Assembly (NCBI GenBank): GCA_937859515.1
Contig: CALMAK010000023.1
Span: 1 to 42,613 of the forward strand
From: an uncultured Candidatus Saccharibacteria bacterium
GTDB taxonomy: Bacteria; Patescibacteriota; Saccharimonadia; Saccharimonadales; Saccharimonadaceae
DNA length: 42,613 bases
Direction of reading: 5' to 3'
The notes beneath the pieces are model-generated. The model did no database searches. It was not told where the DNA came from and was given only the letters and a program-made list of their open reading frames with translations. The first letter of the stretch is position 1. Each line of letters starts with the position of its first letter. This document shows positions 16,306 to 24,457 of the stretch, piece by piece. Made by a program: the position numbers and the translations under genes.

Positions 16306-16487
16306 AGCAAGCTATGATGCGGAGTAACCGCCCGCTGAGCTTCGTGGGACGTAGGAGTGTACGATAACGCTGCTATATGAGTAAAAGTCCGGTGGAACCG
16401 TCTGTAATATGTGCAGACCCGAGACATGCGATTTATGAATTTGTTGCTAGTGCTATAGTAAACAAATTTGAACATCGCATGTTTTTT
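16306..16487 (+). promoter_or_regulatory. T-box riboswitch of thrS
   Basis: The antiterminator is complete: GTC-CGG (16387-16392), the 7-base bulge TGGAACC (16393-16399), the hairpin GTCTG/CAGAC (16400-16418), then CCG-a-GAC (16419-16425). The competing terminator ACATGCGAT (16424-16432) with ATCGCATGT (16474-16482) and six T's reuses GAC. The bulge TGGA pairs with UCCA, matching the U discriminator of tRNA-Thr at 13655. A stem I base is AGCAaGC (16306-16312) with GCTGCT (16369-16374). A candidate specifier is ACG at 16361-16363, followed by A. Uncharged tRNA-Thr would favour read-through into thrS. Confidence 0.8.
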
Positions 16488-16531
16488 AATTCAATTACTA
16501 ACTAATAATTTTCAAACTGGGGAGTTAATAC

Positions 16532-18343
16532 ATGAACGACGACCAATTACATGCTATGCGTCATAGCCTCGCACATATTATGGCAGCAGCCGTACAGCGC
16601 CTTTGGCCGGAGGCAAAATTTGGTGTAGGTCCAGTGGTGGAGAATGGATTTTATTATGATATCGATCTTGGTGATCGAAAAATATCCGACCAAAACTTTG
16701 CCAAAATTGAAAAGGAAATGCGCAAACTGATCGCCTTTGGCGATGATTTCGAGCGATTCACGATGCCGATTAATCAGGCAATTGAGTGGGCGCATGAACA
16801 CGATCAGCCGTATAAAGAGGAGCTTTTGAATGACCTAAAGCGTAGTGGCACGACAGTTGCCAAAGATCTTGATGTGGATGAATTGGGACTAGCGACGGAT
16901 GGTGACGCTGCAATCGAAGAGGTGTCATTCTTTAAGAATGGTAACTTTGTCGATTTGTGCCGCGGTCCACACGTGGCGAACACGAAAGATGTTGGAGCAT
17001 TCAGGTTACTCCGGGTGGCAGGTGCCTATTGGCGCGGAAAAGAAACCAATCCACAAATGCAGCGACTGTACGGTGTGGCATTTGCAACTGAGGATGAGCT
17101 GAATGAGTATCTTGAGCGTCTCGAGCAAGCAAAGCTTCGCGACCATCGCAAGCTTGGTAAGGAACTTGACCTCTACACAACGTCAAATCTTGTTGGTGTT
17201 GGTCTGCCATTATTTACGCCACGTGGCACCGTACTGCGTGATATTGTGGCGCAGTATTCTAACCAATTACGTCAGGCATATGGATTTGAAAAAGTGTGGA
17301 CGCCGCATATCACTAAGAAGGATCTCTATGAGACAAGCGGTCACTGGGCAAAATTTGGTGATGAGTTGTTTTTGGTGACCAGTCAAGAAACGAGTGATCA
17401 GATGGCATTAAAGCCAATGAATTGTCCGCATCATACGCAAATTTATGCGTCAAAACCACGCAGCTATCGTGATATGCCAGTCAGGTTCCTCGAGACGACA
17501 ACTGATTACCGCGACGAAAAGACCGGTGAGCTGGGCGGGTTGAATCGCGTTCGTTCGCTGACACAAGACGACAGTCACGTTTTTGCACGACCAGATCAGA
17601 TTGAGGCTGAAATTAATAATCTGTTAGCGTCGGCCCGAGAACTGTACGGGACGATTGGTATGCCGCTTCGTGTGCGCCTTAGTTATCGCGATGACAGTGA
17701 TGGGTATCTTGGTGATGTTGATCTGTGGCAATCTGCCCAGGCGCAACTGAAGGCGGCTGTTGAGGCAAACGAGCTCGATTTCTTCGAAGAAGAAGGTGAG
17801 GCAGCTTTTTACGGTCCCAAGATTGACTTTATGGCAACTGATGCGATTGGGCGCGAGCATCAAGTTGCTACGGTTCAGTTGGACTTTGTGCAGCCAGAGC
17901 GATTCAACCTTGAATATACTGCCGATGATAGCAGCAAGCAACGACCGGTCATGATCCACTGCGCATTGCTTGGTTCGGTTGAACGTTTTCTGAGTGTATT
18001 TATCGAGCACGCGGCTGGCTGGTTCCCGTTCTGGGCAGCACCAGAGCAGGTGCGTATCTTGACGATCAATGATACGGTTTTGCCGTATGTTGAAGAAATT
18101 ACATCGATTTTAACAGAGACAGTCTTGATGAATCCGGTGAAGTATAATGAAGTCAAATTTACAACTGACACACGGAATGAGAGTCTTGGTAAGAAGATCC
18201 GTGAAGCAACGGCGATGAAAATTCCTGTCCAGTTGATCGTTGGTCCAAAGGATGCCGAGGCACGTGAGGTCAGTGTCCGTACGCGGGATGGCGAAGAGAA
18301 AGTTGCACTTGATGCACTGCGTGAATATTTGCGAGGACTTTAA
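16532..18343 (+). CDS. thrS: Threonyl-tRNA synthetase without TGS domain
   Basis: 603 residues. The protein begins directly in the second additional (editing) domain with RHSLAHIMAAAVQRLWPEAK and has the SAD motif later (VDLCRGPHV). The class II core has LKPMNCPHH (about residue 293, the zinc Cys), DDSHVFARPDQ (zinc His), and HCALLGSVERFL (zinc His and motif 3), followed by the anticodon domain. It charges tRNA-Thr. The N-terminal TGS domain of most ThrRS is absent, which accounts for the length below 640. GGGGAG lies 8 bases before ATG 16532. Transcription is likely controlled by the T-box. Confidence 0.97.
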   Translation: MNDDQLHAMRHSLAHIMAAAVQRLWPEAKFGVGPVVENGFYYDIDLGDRKISDQNFAKIEKEMRKLIAFGDDFERFTMPINQAIEWAHEHDQPYKEELLNDLKRSGTTVAKDLDVDELGLATDGDAAIEEVSFFKNGNFVDLCRGPHVANTKDVGAFRLLRVAGAYWRGKETNPQMQRLYGVAFATEDELNEYLERLEQAKLRDHRKLGKELDLYTTSNLVGVGLPLFTPRGTVLRDIVAQYSNQLRQAYGFEKVWTPHITKKDLYETSGHWAKFGDELFLVTSQETSDQMALKPMNCPHHTQIYASKPRSYRDMPVRFLETTTDYRDEKTGELGGLNRVRSLTQDDSHVFARPDQIEAEINNLLASARELYGTIGMPLRVRLSYRDDSDGYLGDVDLWQSAQAQLKAAVEANELDFFEEEGEAAFYGPKIDFMATDAIGREHQVATVQLDFVQPERFNLEYTADDSSKQRPVMIHCALLGSVERFLSVFIEHAAGWFPFWAAPEQVRILTINDTVLPYVEEITSILTETVLMNPVKYNEVKFTTDTRNESLGKKIREATAMKIPVQLIVGPKDAEAREVSVRTRDGEEKVALDALREYLRGL

Positions 18344-18957
18344 TGAGAAGACTGAAGATTGCTATTGATGTTGATGATGTGCTGGCTGAGAATGCGGCTG
18401 GGTTTGTGGCGTTTAGTAATCAGCGATGGGGTACAGCGTTGACGACTGATGACTATGATGAGCATTGGGCGAAGATGTGGAGCATTGACAATGAGGAGGT
18501 TGAACGACGAGCGGTAGAGTTTCACGAATCTACGGTAATGAGGGGGTATGGACATATAGGAGGAGCGTATGGCGCGTTACGACAGCTGTCTGAAGTGCAT
18601 CACCTTGTTATCGCGACATCTCGCCGTCTACAGATGAAGGCAGATACCCTGGCATGGATAGACGAGCATTTTCCAGGGATATTTACTAGTGACACAGTTC
18701 ACTTCGCTGGGATTTGGGATACGGTTAACGATCAGTCGGTGACGATGACTAAAGCGGACCTAGTCACACAGATTGGTGCCGATGTACTGGTTGATGATCA
18801 GTTAAAGCACTGCGTGGCTGTTGCTGAGACGGGGCGTCATGCGCTGCTTTTTGGTGACTATAGTTGGAATAATCAGGTACCGTTACCACACGGAATCACG
18901 CGCTGCCTAAGTTGGGACGATGTAAGAGATGAAATCGGACGAATCGCTAACAATTAA
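18343..18957 (+). CDS. HAD-family 5'-nucleotidase-like phosphatase
   Basis: 204 residues. The N-terminal KIAIDVDDVLAENA holds the HAD nucleophile and acid Asp pair. A helical cap follows, then VIATSRRLQMK (Thr/Ser motif II), and ADVLVDDQLKHC (acidic motif IV). The layout resembles NT5C deoxyribonucleotidase-like HAD proteins of about 200 residues. The substrate is not predictable. Its ATG overlaps the thrS stop by one base (TAATG), so it is translated from the same mRNA. Confidence 0.82.
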   Translation: MRRLKIAIDVDDVLAENAAGFVAFSNQRWGTALTTDDYDEHWAKMWSIDNEEVERRAVEFHESTVMRGYGHIGGAYGALRQLSEVHHLVIATSRRLQMKADTLAWIDEHFPGIFTSDTVHFAGIWDTVNDQSVTMTKADLVTQIGADVLVDDQLKHCVAVAETGRHALLFGDYSWNNQVPLPHGITRCLSWDDVRDEIGRIANN

Positions 18958-19282
18958 TCTTCGGAATCGTGTGTTTGAGCTAATGGCGCAACTGCCAGCT
19001 GATAAGGTGACGACTTATGGAGATATTGCGGCAATGGCTGGCAGTCCTCGAGCGGCACGGATTGTCGGTGGTATTGCGCATACTGGACCGACAGAACTAC
19101 CGTGGCATCGATTAGTCAACGCCCAAGGGGGCCTTGCGATAGGCTTCCCCGGTGGTCAGGATGTACAGCGACAGCTGCTGGCCGCCGATGGTATTGAATG
19201 CGACGAGGGGTGGCACGTAAAAGAATTTGGAGAACGACGATGGCGACCCGAGTGGAACGACCCGAACCTCCGCTTGTTGTAA
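18929..19282 (+). CDS. Alkyltransferase-like protein (ATL), MGMT fold
   Basis: 117 residues. The DNA-binding domain of O6-alkylguanine transferase is recognisable: VTTYGDIAAMAGSPRAARIVGG (helix-turn-helix with arginine finger) and ELPWHRLVNAQGGLA. The catalytic Cys of PCHR is Trp (PWHR), as in ATL proteins that bind O6-alkylguanine and hand lesions to nucleotide excision repair without methyl transfer. It overlaps the previous gene by 29 bases and the miaA start by 43 bases. Confidence 0.88.
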   Translation: MKSDESLTINLRNRVFELMAQLPADKVTTYGDIAAMAGSPRAARIVGGIAHTGPTELPWHRLVNAQGGLAIGFPGGQDVQRQLLAADGIECDEGWHVKEFGERRWRPEWNDPNLRLL

Positions 19283-20127
19283 TTGTGGGTCCGACGGCAA
19301 GTGGCAAGACAGCATTTGCCGTCAGCCTAGCCAAACAATATGGTGGCGAGATTATATGTGCAGATAGTCGTACGGTGTATGAAGGGATGGATATTGGTAC
19401 CGCCAAGCCAAGTACAGAAGAACAGGCTGGAGTTCCTCATTGGGGGCTTGATCTGGCTAAGCCCGGTAGTCGCTTTACGGCAGCTGATTTTAAACAGTAC
19501 GCGATTGATAAGATTGCAGAGATCAGGGCGCGCGGTAATGTGCCGCTCATAGTTGGCGGCACTGGATTGTACGTAGATGGGGTGCTTTTTGACTATGCAT
19601 TTGGGGGCGATTACGACCAGGTGTTGCGCAGTGACCTTGAGGCGATGACCCTTAGTCAATTGCATAAATATTGTTATGATAACAACATAAGTATACCTGA
19701 AAATGCACACAATAAACGGTATGTTATACGTGCAATTGAGCAGAAAAGCATAAACAGCAAGAGAGATAATAAGGTACTTGAAAATACGATTGTTGTGGGC
19801 ATCGCAACGAGTAGAGAAACGCTTCGTACAAGAATCAGACTCAGGTCTGAACAGATGTTAGTTCATGGTGTTGTGAAAGAGGCAATAAGATTGGGCAAAA
19901 AATATGGCTGGAATAACGAAGCGATGACGGGGAATATCTACCCACTTGTGAGATTGTATCTGGAAGGAGGATTGTCAGTAATTGATTTTAATGATAAAAT
20001 TACAACACTTGACTGGCAACTAGCAAAAAGACAAATGACGTGGTTTCGTAGGAATCCATATATTTATTGGGGTGACCGTGAACAACTTACTTACTACGTT
20101 GCCTCTGTACTTGAACACAAGGTGTGA
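19240..20127 (+). CDS. miaA: tRNA dimethylallyltransferase
   Basis: 295 residues from ATG 19240. The P-loop VIVGPTASGKTAFAVSLA (about 13-30) is followed by CADSRTVYEGMDIGTAKP with the catalytic Asp, VPLIVGGTGLYVDGVL, and the C-terminal QMTWFRRN signature of MiaA. It transfers dimethylallyl from DMAPP to A37 of tRNAs reading UNN codons. Since many Saccharibacteria lack isoprenoid synthesis, the prenyl donor may come from the host. From about 19650 the codons become richer in A/T than in the first half. It is the last gene of the thrS operon. Confidence 0.95.
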   Translation: MATRVERPEPPLVVIVGPTASGKTAFAVSLAKQYGGEIICADSRTVYEGMDIGTAKPSTEEQAGVPHWGLDLAKPGSRFTAADFKQYAIDKIAEIRARGNVPLIVGGTGLYVDGVLFDYAFGGDYDQVLRSDLEAMTLSQLHKYCYDNNISIPENAHNKRYVIRAIEQKSINSKRDNKVLENTIVVGIATSRETLRTRIRLRSEQMLVHGVVKEAIRLGKKYGWNNEAMTGNIYPLVRLYLEGGLSVIDFNDKITTLDWQLAKRQMTWFRRNPYIYWGDREQLTYYVASVLEHKV

Positions 20128-20157
20128 TAGAATAGGAACAGAAAGGTAGGTGAGGAC

Positions 20158-20763
20158 ATGATTGACGCACTATTTGGTTCAAAGACACGAGTGAAGCTTC
20201 TTCACCTCTTTTTGAGCAATCCTGGCAAGGCTTTTTATGTGCGTGAAATAACGCGCCTCATTGACGAACAAATTAACTCCGTTCGCCGTGAATTGGCAAA
20301 TATGACAACGGTTGGTATTGTTACGAGTGACACGGCGGACAATAAACTGTATTACGAGGTTAATCAGAGGTATGAATATTATGTCCCGCTGCGAGCGATC
20401 TTTGCAGATGAAAAAGTGCCTACAGTCTCACATGAGCAAAAGGAATCTTCATCGAGTAAAGCGTGGCATGATACCCTTCGTGCACTGCCGGGTATTCGCA
20501 TTGTCGTTCTTGCGGGTATCCTTGTTAAGGGATCTACGAGCAAGGTTGATATATTAGTAGCCGGTGATGTAAGTACTGCGCGATTCAAGAAGATTGTAAA
20601 GGCAGCTGAGACGGCAGAGGGACGAGAACTTAACTACGTCACATTATCATATGATGATTTTTATTATCGTTTGAGTGTGCGAGATAGATTCATTGCTGAG
20701 ATAATTACCGGAAAGTGCGTTACACTGGTAGATGAAGATAATATACTGAAAACGACTGAGTAA
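20158..20763 (+). CDS. Winged-helix regulator with C-terminal nucleotidyltransferase-like domain
   Basis: 201 residues. The N terminus (ALFGSKTRVKLLHLFLSNPG, FYVREITRLIDEQINSVRREL) is a winged helix of the type found in small CPR transcriptional regulators, and the second half (IVVLAGILVKGSTSKVDILVAG) looks like a minimal nucleotidyltransferase fold, of which only part of the active-site pattern is visible. TAGAAT (20127-20132) is a possible -10 box, and AGGTGAGG precedes ATG 20158. It is followed closely by the MBL-like gene. The target is unknown. Confidence 0.75.
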   Translation: MIDALFGSKTRVKLLHLFLSNPGKAFYVREITRLIDEQINSVRRELANMTTVGIVTSDTADNKLYYEVNQRYEYYVPLRAIFADEKVPTVSHEQKESSSSKAWHDTLRALPGIRIVVLAGILVKGSTSKVDILVAGDVSTARFKKIVKAAETAEGRELNYVTLSYDDFYYRLSVRDRFIAEIITGKCVTLVDEDNILKTTE

Positions 20764-20772
20764 GGAGAGGTA

Positions 20773-21408
20773 ATGTTTGATATTGAATATAAAGGTGGTA
20801 ATACTGTCATTCTGGCGACTAAGAAGGCAACGCTTGCCATTGATCCAAAGCAGTCCGTTGTTGGACTGAAAGACGTTGCCGTAAAAGAGGCAATTCAGCT
20901 AGCAACTGAGGAGCGATTTGTCGTGCCGACGGACGCGTATCAGTTGATACTTGAAGGTCCTGGTGAATATGAGGTATCTGATTTCTCAATTCGTGGTATT
21001 CCTGCTGTGCGTCACCTTGATGCAGAGGGTGGTCCACTACTTTCAACAATGTATCGTATCGAAGTGGGGGGTGTTAGCGTTGCGGTTTTAGGCAATATCG
21101 CGTCGAAGCTATCAGAGGACCAGCTTGAGGGCATCGGTGTTGTTGACATGGTCATTATTCCGGTTGGTGGGGGTGGCTATACGCTTGATGCGACAAGCGC
21201 TGCCAGCTTGGTACGTCAAATTGAGCCAAAGGTGGTGGTGCCGGTACATTACGCTGATGCGACGCTGAAGTATGAAGTTCCTCAGGATACACTCGAGACG
21301 TTCACTAAAGAATTGGGTGCGCCAATTGAAGAGACGGCCAAGTACAAGGTAAAGAGTAGCGCCTCTATTCCTGAGGTGCTTACGACGGTTGTCGTAACCC
21401 GCTCATAA
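20773..21408 (+). CDS. Metallo-beta-lactamase-fold protein, UlaG-like, degenerate
   Basis: 211 residues. The strand pattern (FDIEYKGGNTVILATKKATLAIDP, LILEGPGEYEVSDFSIRGI, VGGVSVAVLGNIASKLSED, VVDMVIIPVGGGGYTLDATSA, EPKVVVPVHYAD) matches the UlaG-type beta-lactamase superfamily. The HxHxDH metal motif is not found, and only the His in PVHYAD is at a usual ligand place. It may be a non-catalytic member. AAGGAGAGG is 4 bases before ATG 20773. It ends before a strong terminator. Confidence 0.8.
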   Translation: MFDIEYKGGNTVILATKKATLAIDPKQSVVGLKDVAVKEAIQLATEERFVVPTDAYQLILEGPGEYEVSDFSIRGIPAVRHLDAEGGPLLSTMYRIEVGGVSVAVLGNIASKLSEDQLEGIGVVDMVIIPVGGGGYTLDATSAASLVRQIEPKVVVPVHYADATLKYEVPQDTLETFTKELGAPIEETAKYKVKSSASIPEVLTTVVVTRS

Positions 21409-21429
21409 GTTGGAGTATATAAAATACAA

Positions 21430-21464
21430 ATAGCCCCGCCTATTGCAGGCGGGGCTATTTGTGA
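21430..21464. terminator. Bidirectional terminator between MBL gene and rpmB
   Basis: AAATAGCCCCGCCT-attgc-AGGCGGGGCTATTT is a 14-bp perfect stem with A-run and T-run on both sides, between convergent genes. Confidence 0.93.
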
Positions 21465-21479
21465 TTCGTTAGGCGCAAT

Positions 21480-21698
21480 TTATTTAGCCGCCTGGACGTC
21501 TTTCTTGCCAAGGATACCCTTTTTCTTGAGAGTGCGAATCGCACTGGTGCTCAAGGTCATGGTAACTTTCTGGCCATCCACTACAAAAGTCTTTTTTTGT
21601 AGGTTTGGCTTGAAGACGCGCTTGGTGCGTCGAAGCGAAAAGCTGACGTTGTTGCCAAATTGCTTGCCTTTTCCTGTTAGATCACAGCGTGCTGCCAT
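21480..21698 (-). CDS. rpmB: 50S ribosomal protein L28
   Basis: 72 residues beginning MAARCDLTGKGKQFGNNVS, the standard L28 N terminus, and VFKPNLQKKTFVVDG in the middle. Only one Cys is present, so it is the type without a zinc knuckle. The ATG at 21698 fits the family; an upstream GTG (21707) is too close to AAGGTG. Confidence 0.94.
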   Translation of the reverse strand: MAARCDLTGKGKQFGNNVSFSLRRTKRVFKPNLQKKTFVVDGQKVTMTLSTSAIRTLKKKGILGKKDVQAAK

Positions 21699-21733
21699 AT
21701 TATTCACCTTACTTTAATTATTCAATCTGTACG

Positions 21734-21775
21734 AGTATAGCGCTCTTTAGCGATTTCGTCAAGGTGTTGTATACT
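21734..21775. promoter_or_regulatory. Divergent promoters of rpmB and the site-2 protease
   Basis: On the minus strand TTGACG (21757-21762), 17 bases, TATACT (21734-21739) drives rpmB with a leader of about 30 bases. On the plus strand TATACT (21770-21775) ends 7 bases before ATG 21783, a leaderless start for the protease. Confidence 0.7.
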
Positions 21776-21782
21776 AGAATGA

Positions 21783-22430
21783 ATGGATATAGGGTATATT
21801 GCGATTGTTATTGGTGTCATTCTAGTCTCGATGACGTTGCATGAGGCAATGCATGCATTTGTTGGCTATTGGTTAGGAGATGATACGGCGAAGAAGCAAG
21901 GGCGTCTGACGCTAAACCCTATCAAACACATTGATCCATTTTTGACGATACTCCTGCCTGTTATGCTGGCAATTGTTGGGGCACCAATATTTGGTGGCGC
22001 TAAGCCAGTGCCGTTTAATCCTGAAAGGGTAAAAGGAGGTGAGTGGGGTGCGGCACTCATTGCGATAGCGGGTCCACTGACTAATTTTGTCATTGCGTTT
22101 ATACTCTTTGGCATCGGTGTGGTATCTGGGGTCATCACGACTGCTGGTATCGAAGCGAGCCTGGCGGGACAGATCATACTGACGGGTATATACGTAAATA
22201 TTGGCTTCTTCATCTTTAATATGTTACCGATTCCTCCGCTGGATGGGTCGCGAGTTCTCTATGCACTCGCACCAGAGTTTGTGCGTCGAGGTATGGAGGC
22301 AGTCGAGCGTATGGGCATTGTCATTATTTTTATTCTCGTTATGGTTGCTGGTTCGGCGATGGGATCACTTCTAGGGGGAGCGATCGTCGGTATCTGGGAT
22401 CTCTTCACAGCGATATTTCGACTTTCATAG
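21783..22430 (+). CDS. Site-2 protease, M50 family
   Basis: 215 residues with about five membrane segments. SMTLHEAMHAFVGYWLGDDTA near residues 16-36 has the HExxH zinc motif, and FFIFNMLPIPPLDGSRVL near 140-157 supplies the third ligand in the NxLPxxxLDG motif. No PDZ domain is present, so it is the compact form (YwhC/SpoIVFB-like). It cuts membrane-embedded substrates such as anti-sigma factors or signal-peptide remnants. No partner is visible nearby. The start follows from the leaderless promoter. Confidence 0.9.
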   Translation: MDIGYIAIVIGVILVSMTLHEAMHAFVGYWLGDDTAKKQGRLTLNPIKHIDPFLTILLPVMLAIVGAPIFGGAKPVPFNPERVKGGEWGAALIAIAGPLTNFVIAFILFGIGVVSGVITTAGIEASLAGQIILTGIYVNIGFFIFNMLPIPPLDGSRVLYALAPEFVRRGMEAVERMGIVIIFILVMVAGSAMGSLLGGAIVGIWDLFTAIFRLS

Positions 22431-22466
22431 ACCTGACTATGGCAAGCAAAGGTGCTATAATAGAAG

Positions 22467-22620
22467 TGTCCCAGAGTAGTCTAGGGCGCATATGATTTTC
22501 CTAACATCATATTGATAGGGAGTTCAAATGATTCGCTGCCGTGGTAGCGCTTTGAGAACACCCACCTTTGCGATACGCAGGGGAATATCAAGCGTCTGAC
22601 GGCAATCTCTGGGGCTTTTT
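22467..22620 (+). ncRNA. Structured small RNA upstream of tRNA-Pro (6S-like candidate)
   Basis: A promoter CTGACT, 17 bases, TATAAT (22456-22461) leads into about 154 nt with no ORF. CCCAGAG (22470-22476) pairs with CTCTGGGG (22607-22614), followed by CTTTTT, so the ends close the molecule and terminate it. Inside are the hairpin ATATGAT/ATCATAT and a stem GTTCAAA...TTTGAGAAC carrying CGCTGC/GTAGCG. A long closed rod with an interrupted centre and a 3' end GACGGCAATCTCTGGGG is reminiscent of 6S RNA, but I cannot confirm the family. Confidence 0.55.
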
Positions 22621-22638
22621 GGTATAATTTGAATGTAT

Positions 22639-22714
22639 CGGGATGTGGCGCAGTTGGTAGCGCGCTGCGCTGGGGGTGCAGAGGTCGCAAGTTCAAGTCT
22701 TGTCATCCCGACCA
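22639..22714 (+). tRNA. tRNA-Pro(GGG)
   Basis: CGGGATG pairs with CATCCCG. The anticodon loop CTGGGGG gives GGG, the T-arm is GCAAG-TTCAAGT-CTTGT, the discriminator is A and CCA is encoded. TATAAT (22623-22628) is the -10 box, 10 bases upstream. Confidence 0.95.
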
Positions 22715-22794
22715 ATTTAATTTTTGATCTATATGTCGTAGAATAACTATAAGAACTATAAGAACTATCAACACAGACAGTAAAAGGAAAGTGC

Positions 22795-23673
22795 GTGAAG
22801 CAACGGATATCGGTTAGGGCAATAGTACGGCGCGAGGGTAAGACCTTATTGCTACGTCGTGCTGATGGTCGTCAAAGTATCGTAGGGCAGTATGAATTGC
22901 CGGGCGGTAAGGTTGCTTATGAAGAGCAGCCAGAGGACGCGTTACGACGATATTTGCATGATGACGTAGGGGTGCACGTACAGACAGCACAATTGTATGA
23001 TGCGGTGACCTATATCGATCATGATGACAGGGCGATCCAGTACGTTGTATTGGTATATCTGGTAAGTCTTGCTGCAGGGCATCATGCAATTGAGCTGAGT
23101 AGTCATTATAGTAAGTATGAATGGAAGACGTTTAAAAATATACAACAAGATGAGGTAACTGACCTGACTTCATTATTGTTGGGAATTATACAACAGAAGA
23201 AAATAACAGATGACCTTGTGACGGAAGAGAATAAAATTGTTGATGAAATAACATCAAACGAAATGATTATAGTTTATTCAGATGGTGGATCGCGGGGCAA
23301 CCCTGGTCCTTCTGCGGCGGGCTTTGTTATTATTAACGCCCATCAAGAAATGGTCGAACAGGGTGGCGAGTATCTTGGTATTACAACAAATAGCGTGGCG
23401 GAATATCATGGGGTTCGGCTCGGACTTGAGCGGGCATTGGAATTGGGCTACAAAAAAATAGACTTTAGGGTAGACAGTATGATGATTGTTAATCAGATGA
23501 ACGGAATATACACGATTAAAAATCGTGAATTGTGGCCAATTCACGATAGAATTCGTGGGCTGATTCGACAGTTTGACATGGTAAAATTCTCGCATGTTAA
23601 GAGGGAATTCAATCAACTTGCTGACGGCATGGTTAATAAAACTTTGGATGCAAAAGCGCGGCAACTGGAATAG
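22795..23673 (+). CDS. Fusion of Nudix-like domain and RNase HI
   Basis: 292 residues starting at GTG 22795 with AAAGGAAA upstream. Residues 1-140 form a Nudix domain whose box reads GGKVAYEEQPEDALRRYLHDDVGV-like; the catalytic REUxEE is altered to RYLHDD, so pyrophosphatase activity may be changed. Residues 158-290 are RNase HI: YSDGGSRGNPGPSAAGF, NSVAEYHGVRLGLERAL, FRVDSMMIVNQ and REFNQLADGMVNK carry the four acidic residues. A role in removing RNA from hybrids coupled to nucleotide clean-up is only a guess. The second half is relatively A/T rich. Confidence 0.88.
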   Translation: MKQRISVRAIVRREGKTLLLRRADGRQSIVGQYELPGGKVAYEEQPEDALRRYLHDDVGVHVQTAQLYDAVTYIDHDDRAIQYVVLVYLVSLAAGHHAIELSSHYSKYEWKTFKNIQQDEVTDLTSLLLGIIQQKKITDDLVTEENKIVDEITSNEMIIVYSDGGSRGNPGPSAAGFVIINAHQEMVEQGGEYLGITTNSVAEYHGVRLGLERALELGYKKIDFRVDSMMIVNQMNGIYTIKNRELWPIHDRIRGLIRQFDMVKFSHVKREFNQLADGMVNKTLDAKARQLE

Positions 23674-23675
23674 TG

Positions 23676-23681
23676 TATACT
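23676..23681 (+). promoter_or_regulatory. -10 box of rnpB
   Basis: TATACT directly after the previous stop, 7 bases before the RNase P RNA 5' end. Confidence 0.6.
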
Positions 23682-23688
23682 AGTCGAT

Positions 23689-24065
23689 AGGCAGTTTATT
23701 AGGCGATCGCTTGCCTTTAGGTAAGAGGAAAGTCCGGGCAGCATAGGATACGACAGTTGCTAACGGCAACCGGGGGAAACCCTAGGGAAAGTGCCACAGA
23801 AACTATACCGCCTCGATTATAACCAGTCCTGCAAGGTCCTTTAGTGGGGCTCGGCAGTCACTGAGAGGTAAGGGTGAAAAGAGTGAGGTAAAAGCTCACA
23901 GCGACGTATGGTGACATGCGAAGGAGGTAAACCCTGTCGGCTGCAAGGAGGTCTGCAATCAAGAACGATCCGTTCGCAGGCCGATACCCGCTCGATTTTT
24001 TCGGCAACGGAAAGACTAGATAGATGATCGTCCACGACAGAACCCGGCTTATCGATAGACTGCCA
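23689..24065 (+). ncRNA. rnpB: RNase P RNA
   Basis: The P1 stem GGCAGT (23690-23695) pairs with ACTGCC (24059-24064). The conserved core blocks are present: GAGGAAAGTCCGGGC near 23726, GGTAAGGGTGAAA near 23868, and ACAGAACCCGGCTTAT near 24038, in the order of a bacterial type A RNA. It is the ribozyme that trims tRNA 5' ends. Length is about 377 nt. Ends are approximate to a few bases. Confidence 0.95.
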
Positions 24066-24068
24066 ACC

Positions 24069-24098
24069 AAAAATACTCCCATTTGGGAGTATTTTTAG
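24069..24098. terminator. Bidirectional terminator between rnpB and rplT
   Basis: AAAATACTCCC-attt-GGGAGTATTTTT serves rnpB on the plus strand and the infC operon on the minus strand. Confidence 0.9.
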
Positions 24099-24114
24099 TT
24101 ACTTTAGCTGGAGT

Positions 24115-24456
24115 TTATTTAGCAGCTTTTACAACTGCGGTAAATGCCGTTGGCTCGTTGACAGCAAGATCAGCCAATACCTTGCGGTCCAGCTCTACGT
24201 TTGCAGCTTTAAGGCCAGCGATCAGCTTGCCGTAGGTCGTACCTTCGATGCGTGCAGCAGCGTTGATGCGCGTAATCCATAGCGCGCGTAGATCACGGCG
24301 GCGGTTGCGGCGGTCGCGGTAGCTGTATTGCAATGCGCGAATAACTGCCTGCTTGGCAAGACGGTAGCTTCGGGTGCGTGCGTGCTGCATACCCTTGGCG
24401 GCTTTAAGAATCTTTTTGTGCTTTGCGCGTGCAGCGACTCCTCGTTTTACTCGCAT
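24115..24456 (-). CDS. rplT: 50S ribosomal protein L20
   Basis: 113 residues with [40 protein letters not shown] and [20 protein letters not shown], the conserved core of L20. It binds 23S rRNA early in assembly. Last gene of infC-rpmI-rplT, one base after rpmI. Confidence 0.97.
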   Translation of the reverse strand: MRVKRGVAARAKHKKILKAAKGMQHARTRSYRLAKQAVIRALQYSYRDRRNRRRDLRALWITRINAAARIEGTTYGKLIAGLKAANVELDRKVLADLAVNEPTAFTAVVKAAK

Positions 24457-24457
24457 A

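Noticed and set aside
20773-21408. Active metallo-beta-lactamase hydrolase
   Set aside because: The HxHxDH metal motif is absent, so only the fold-level assignment is kept.
22481-22715. Minus-strand frames over the small RNA and tRNA-Pro
   Set aside because: They run through a tRNA and a structured RNA with clear plus-strand promoters and resemble no protein family.
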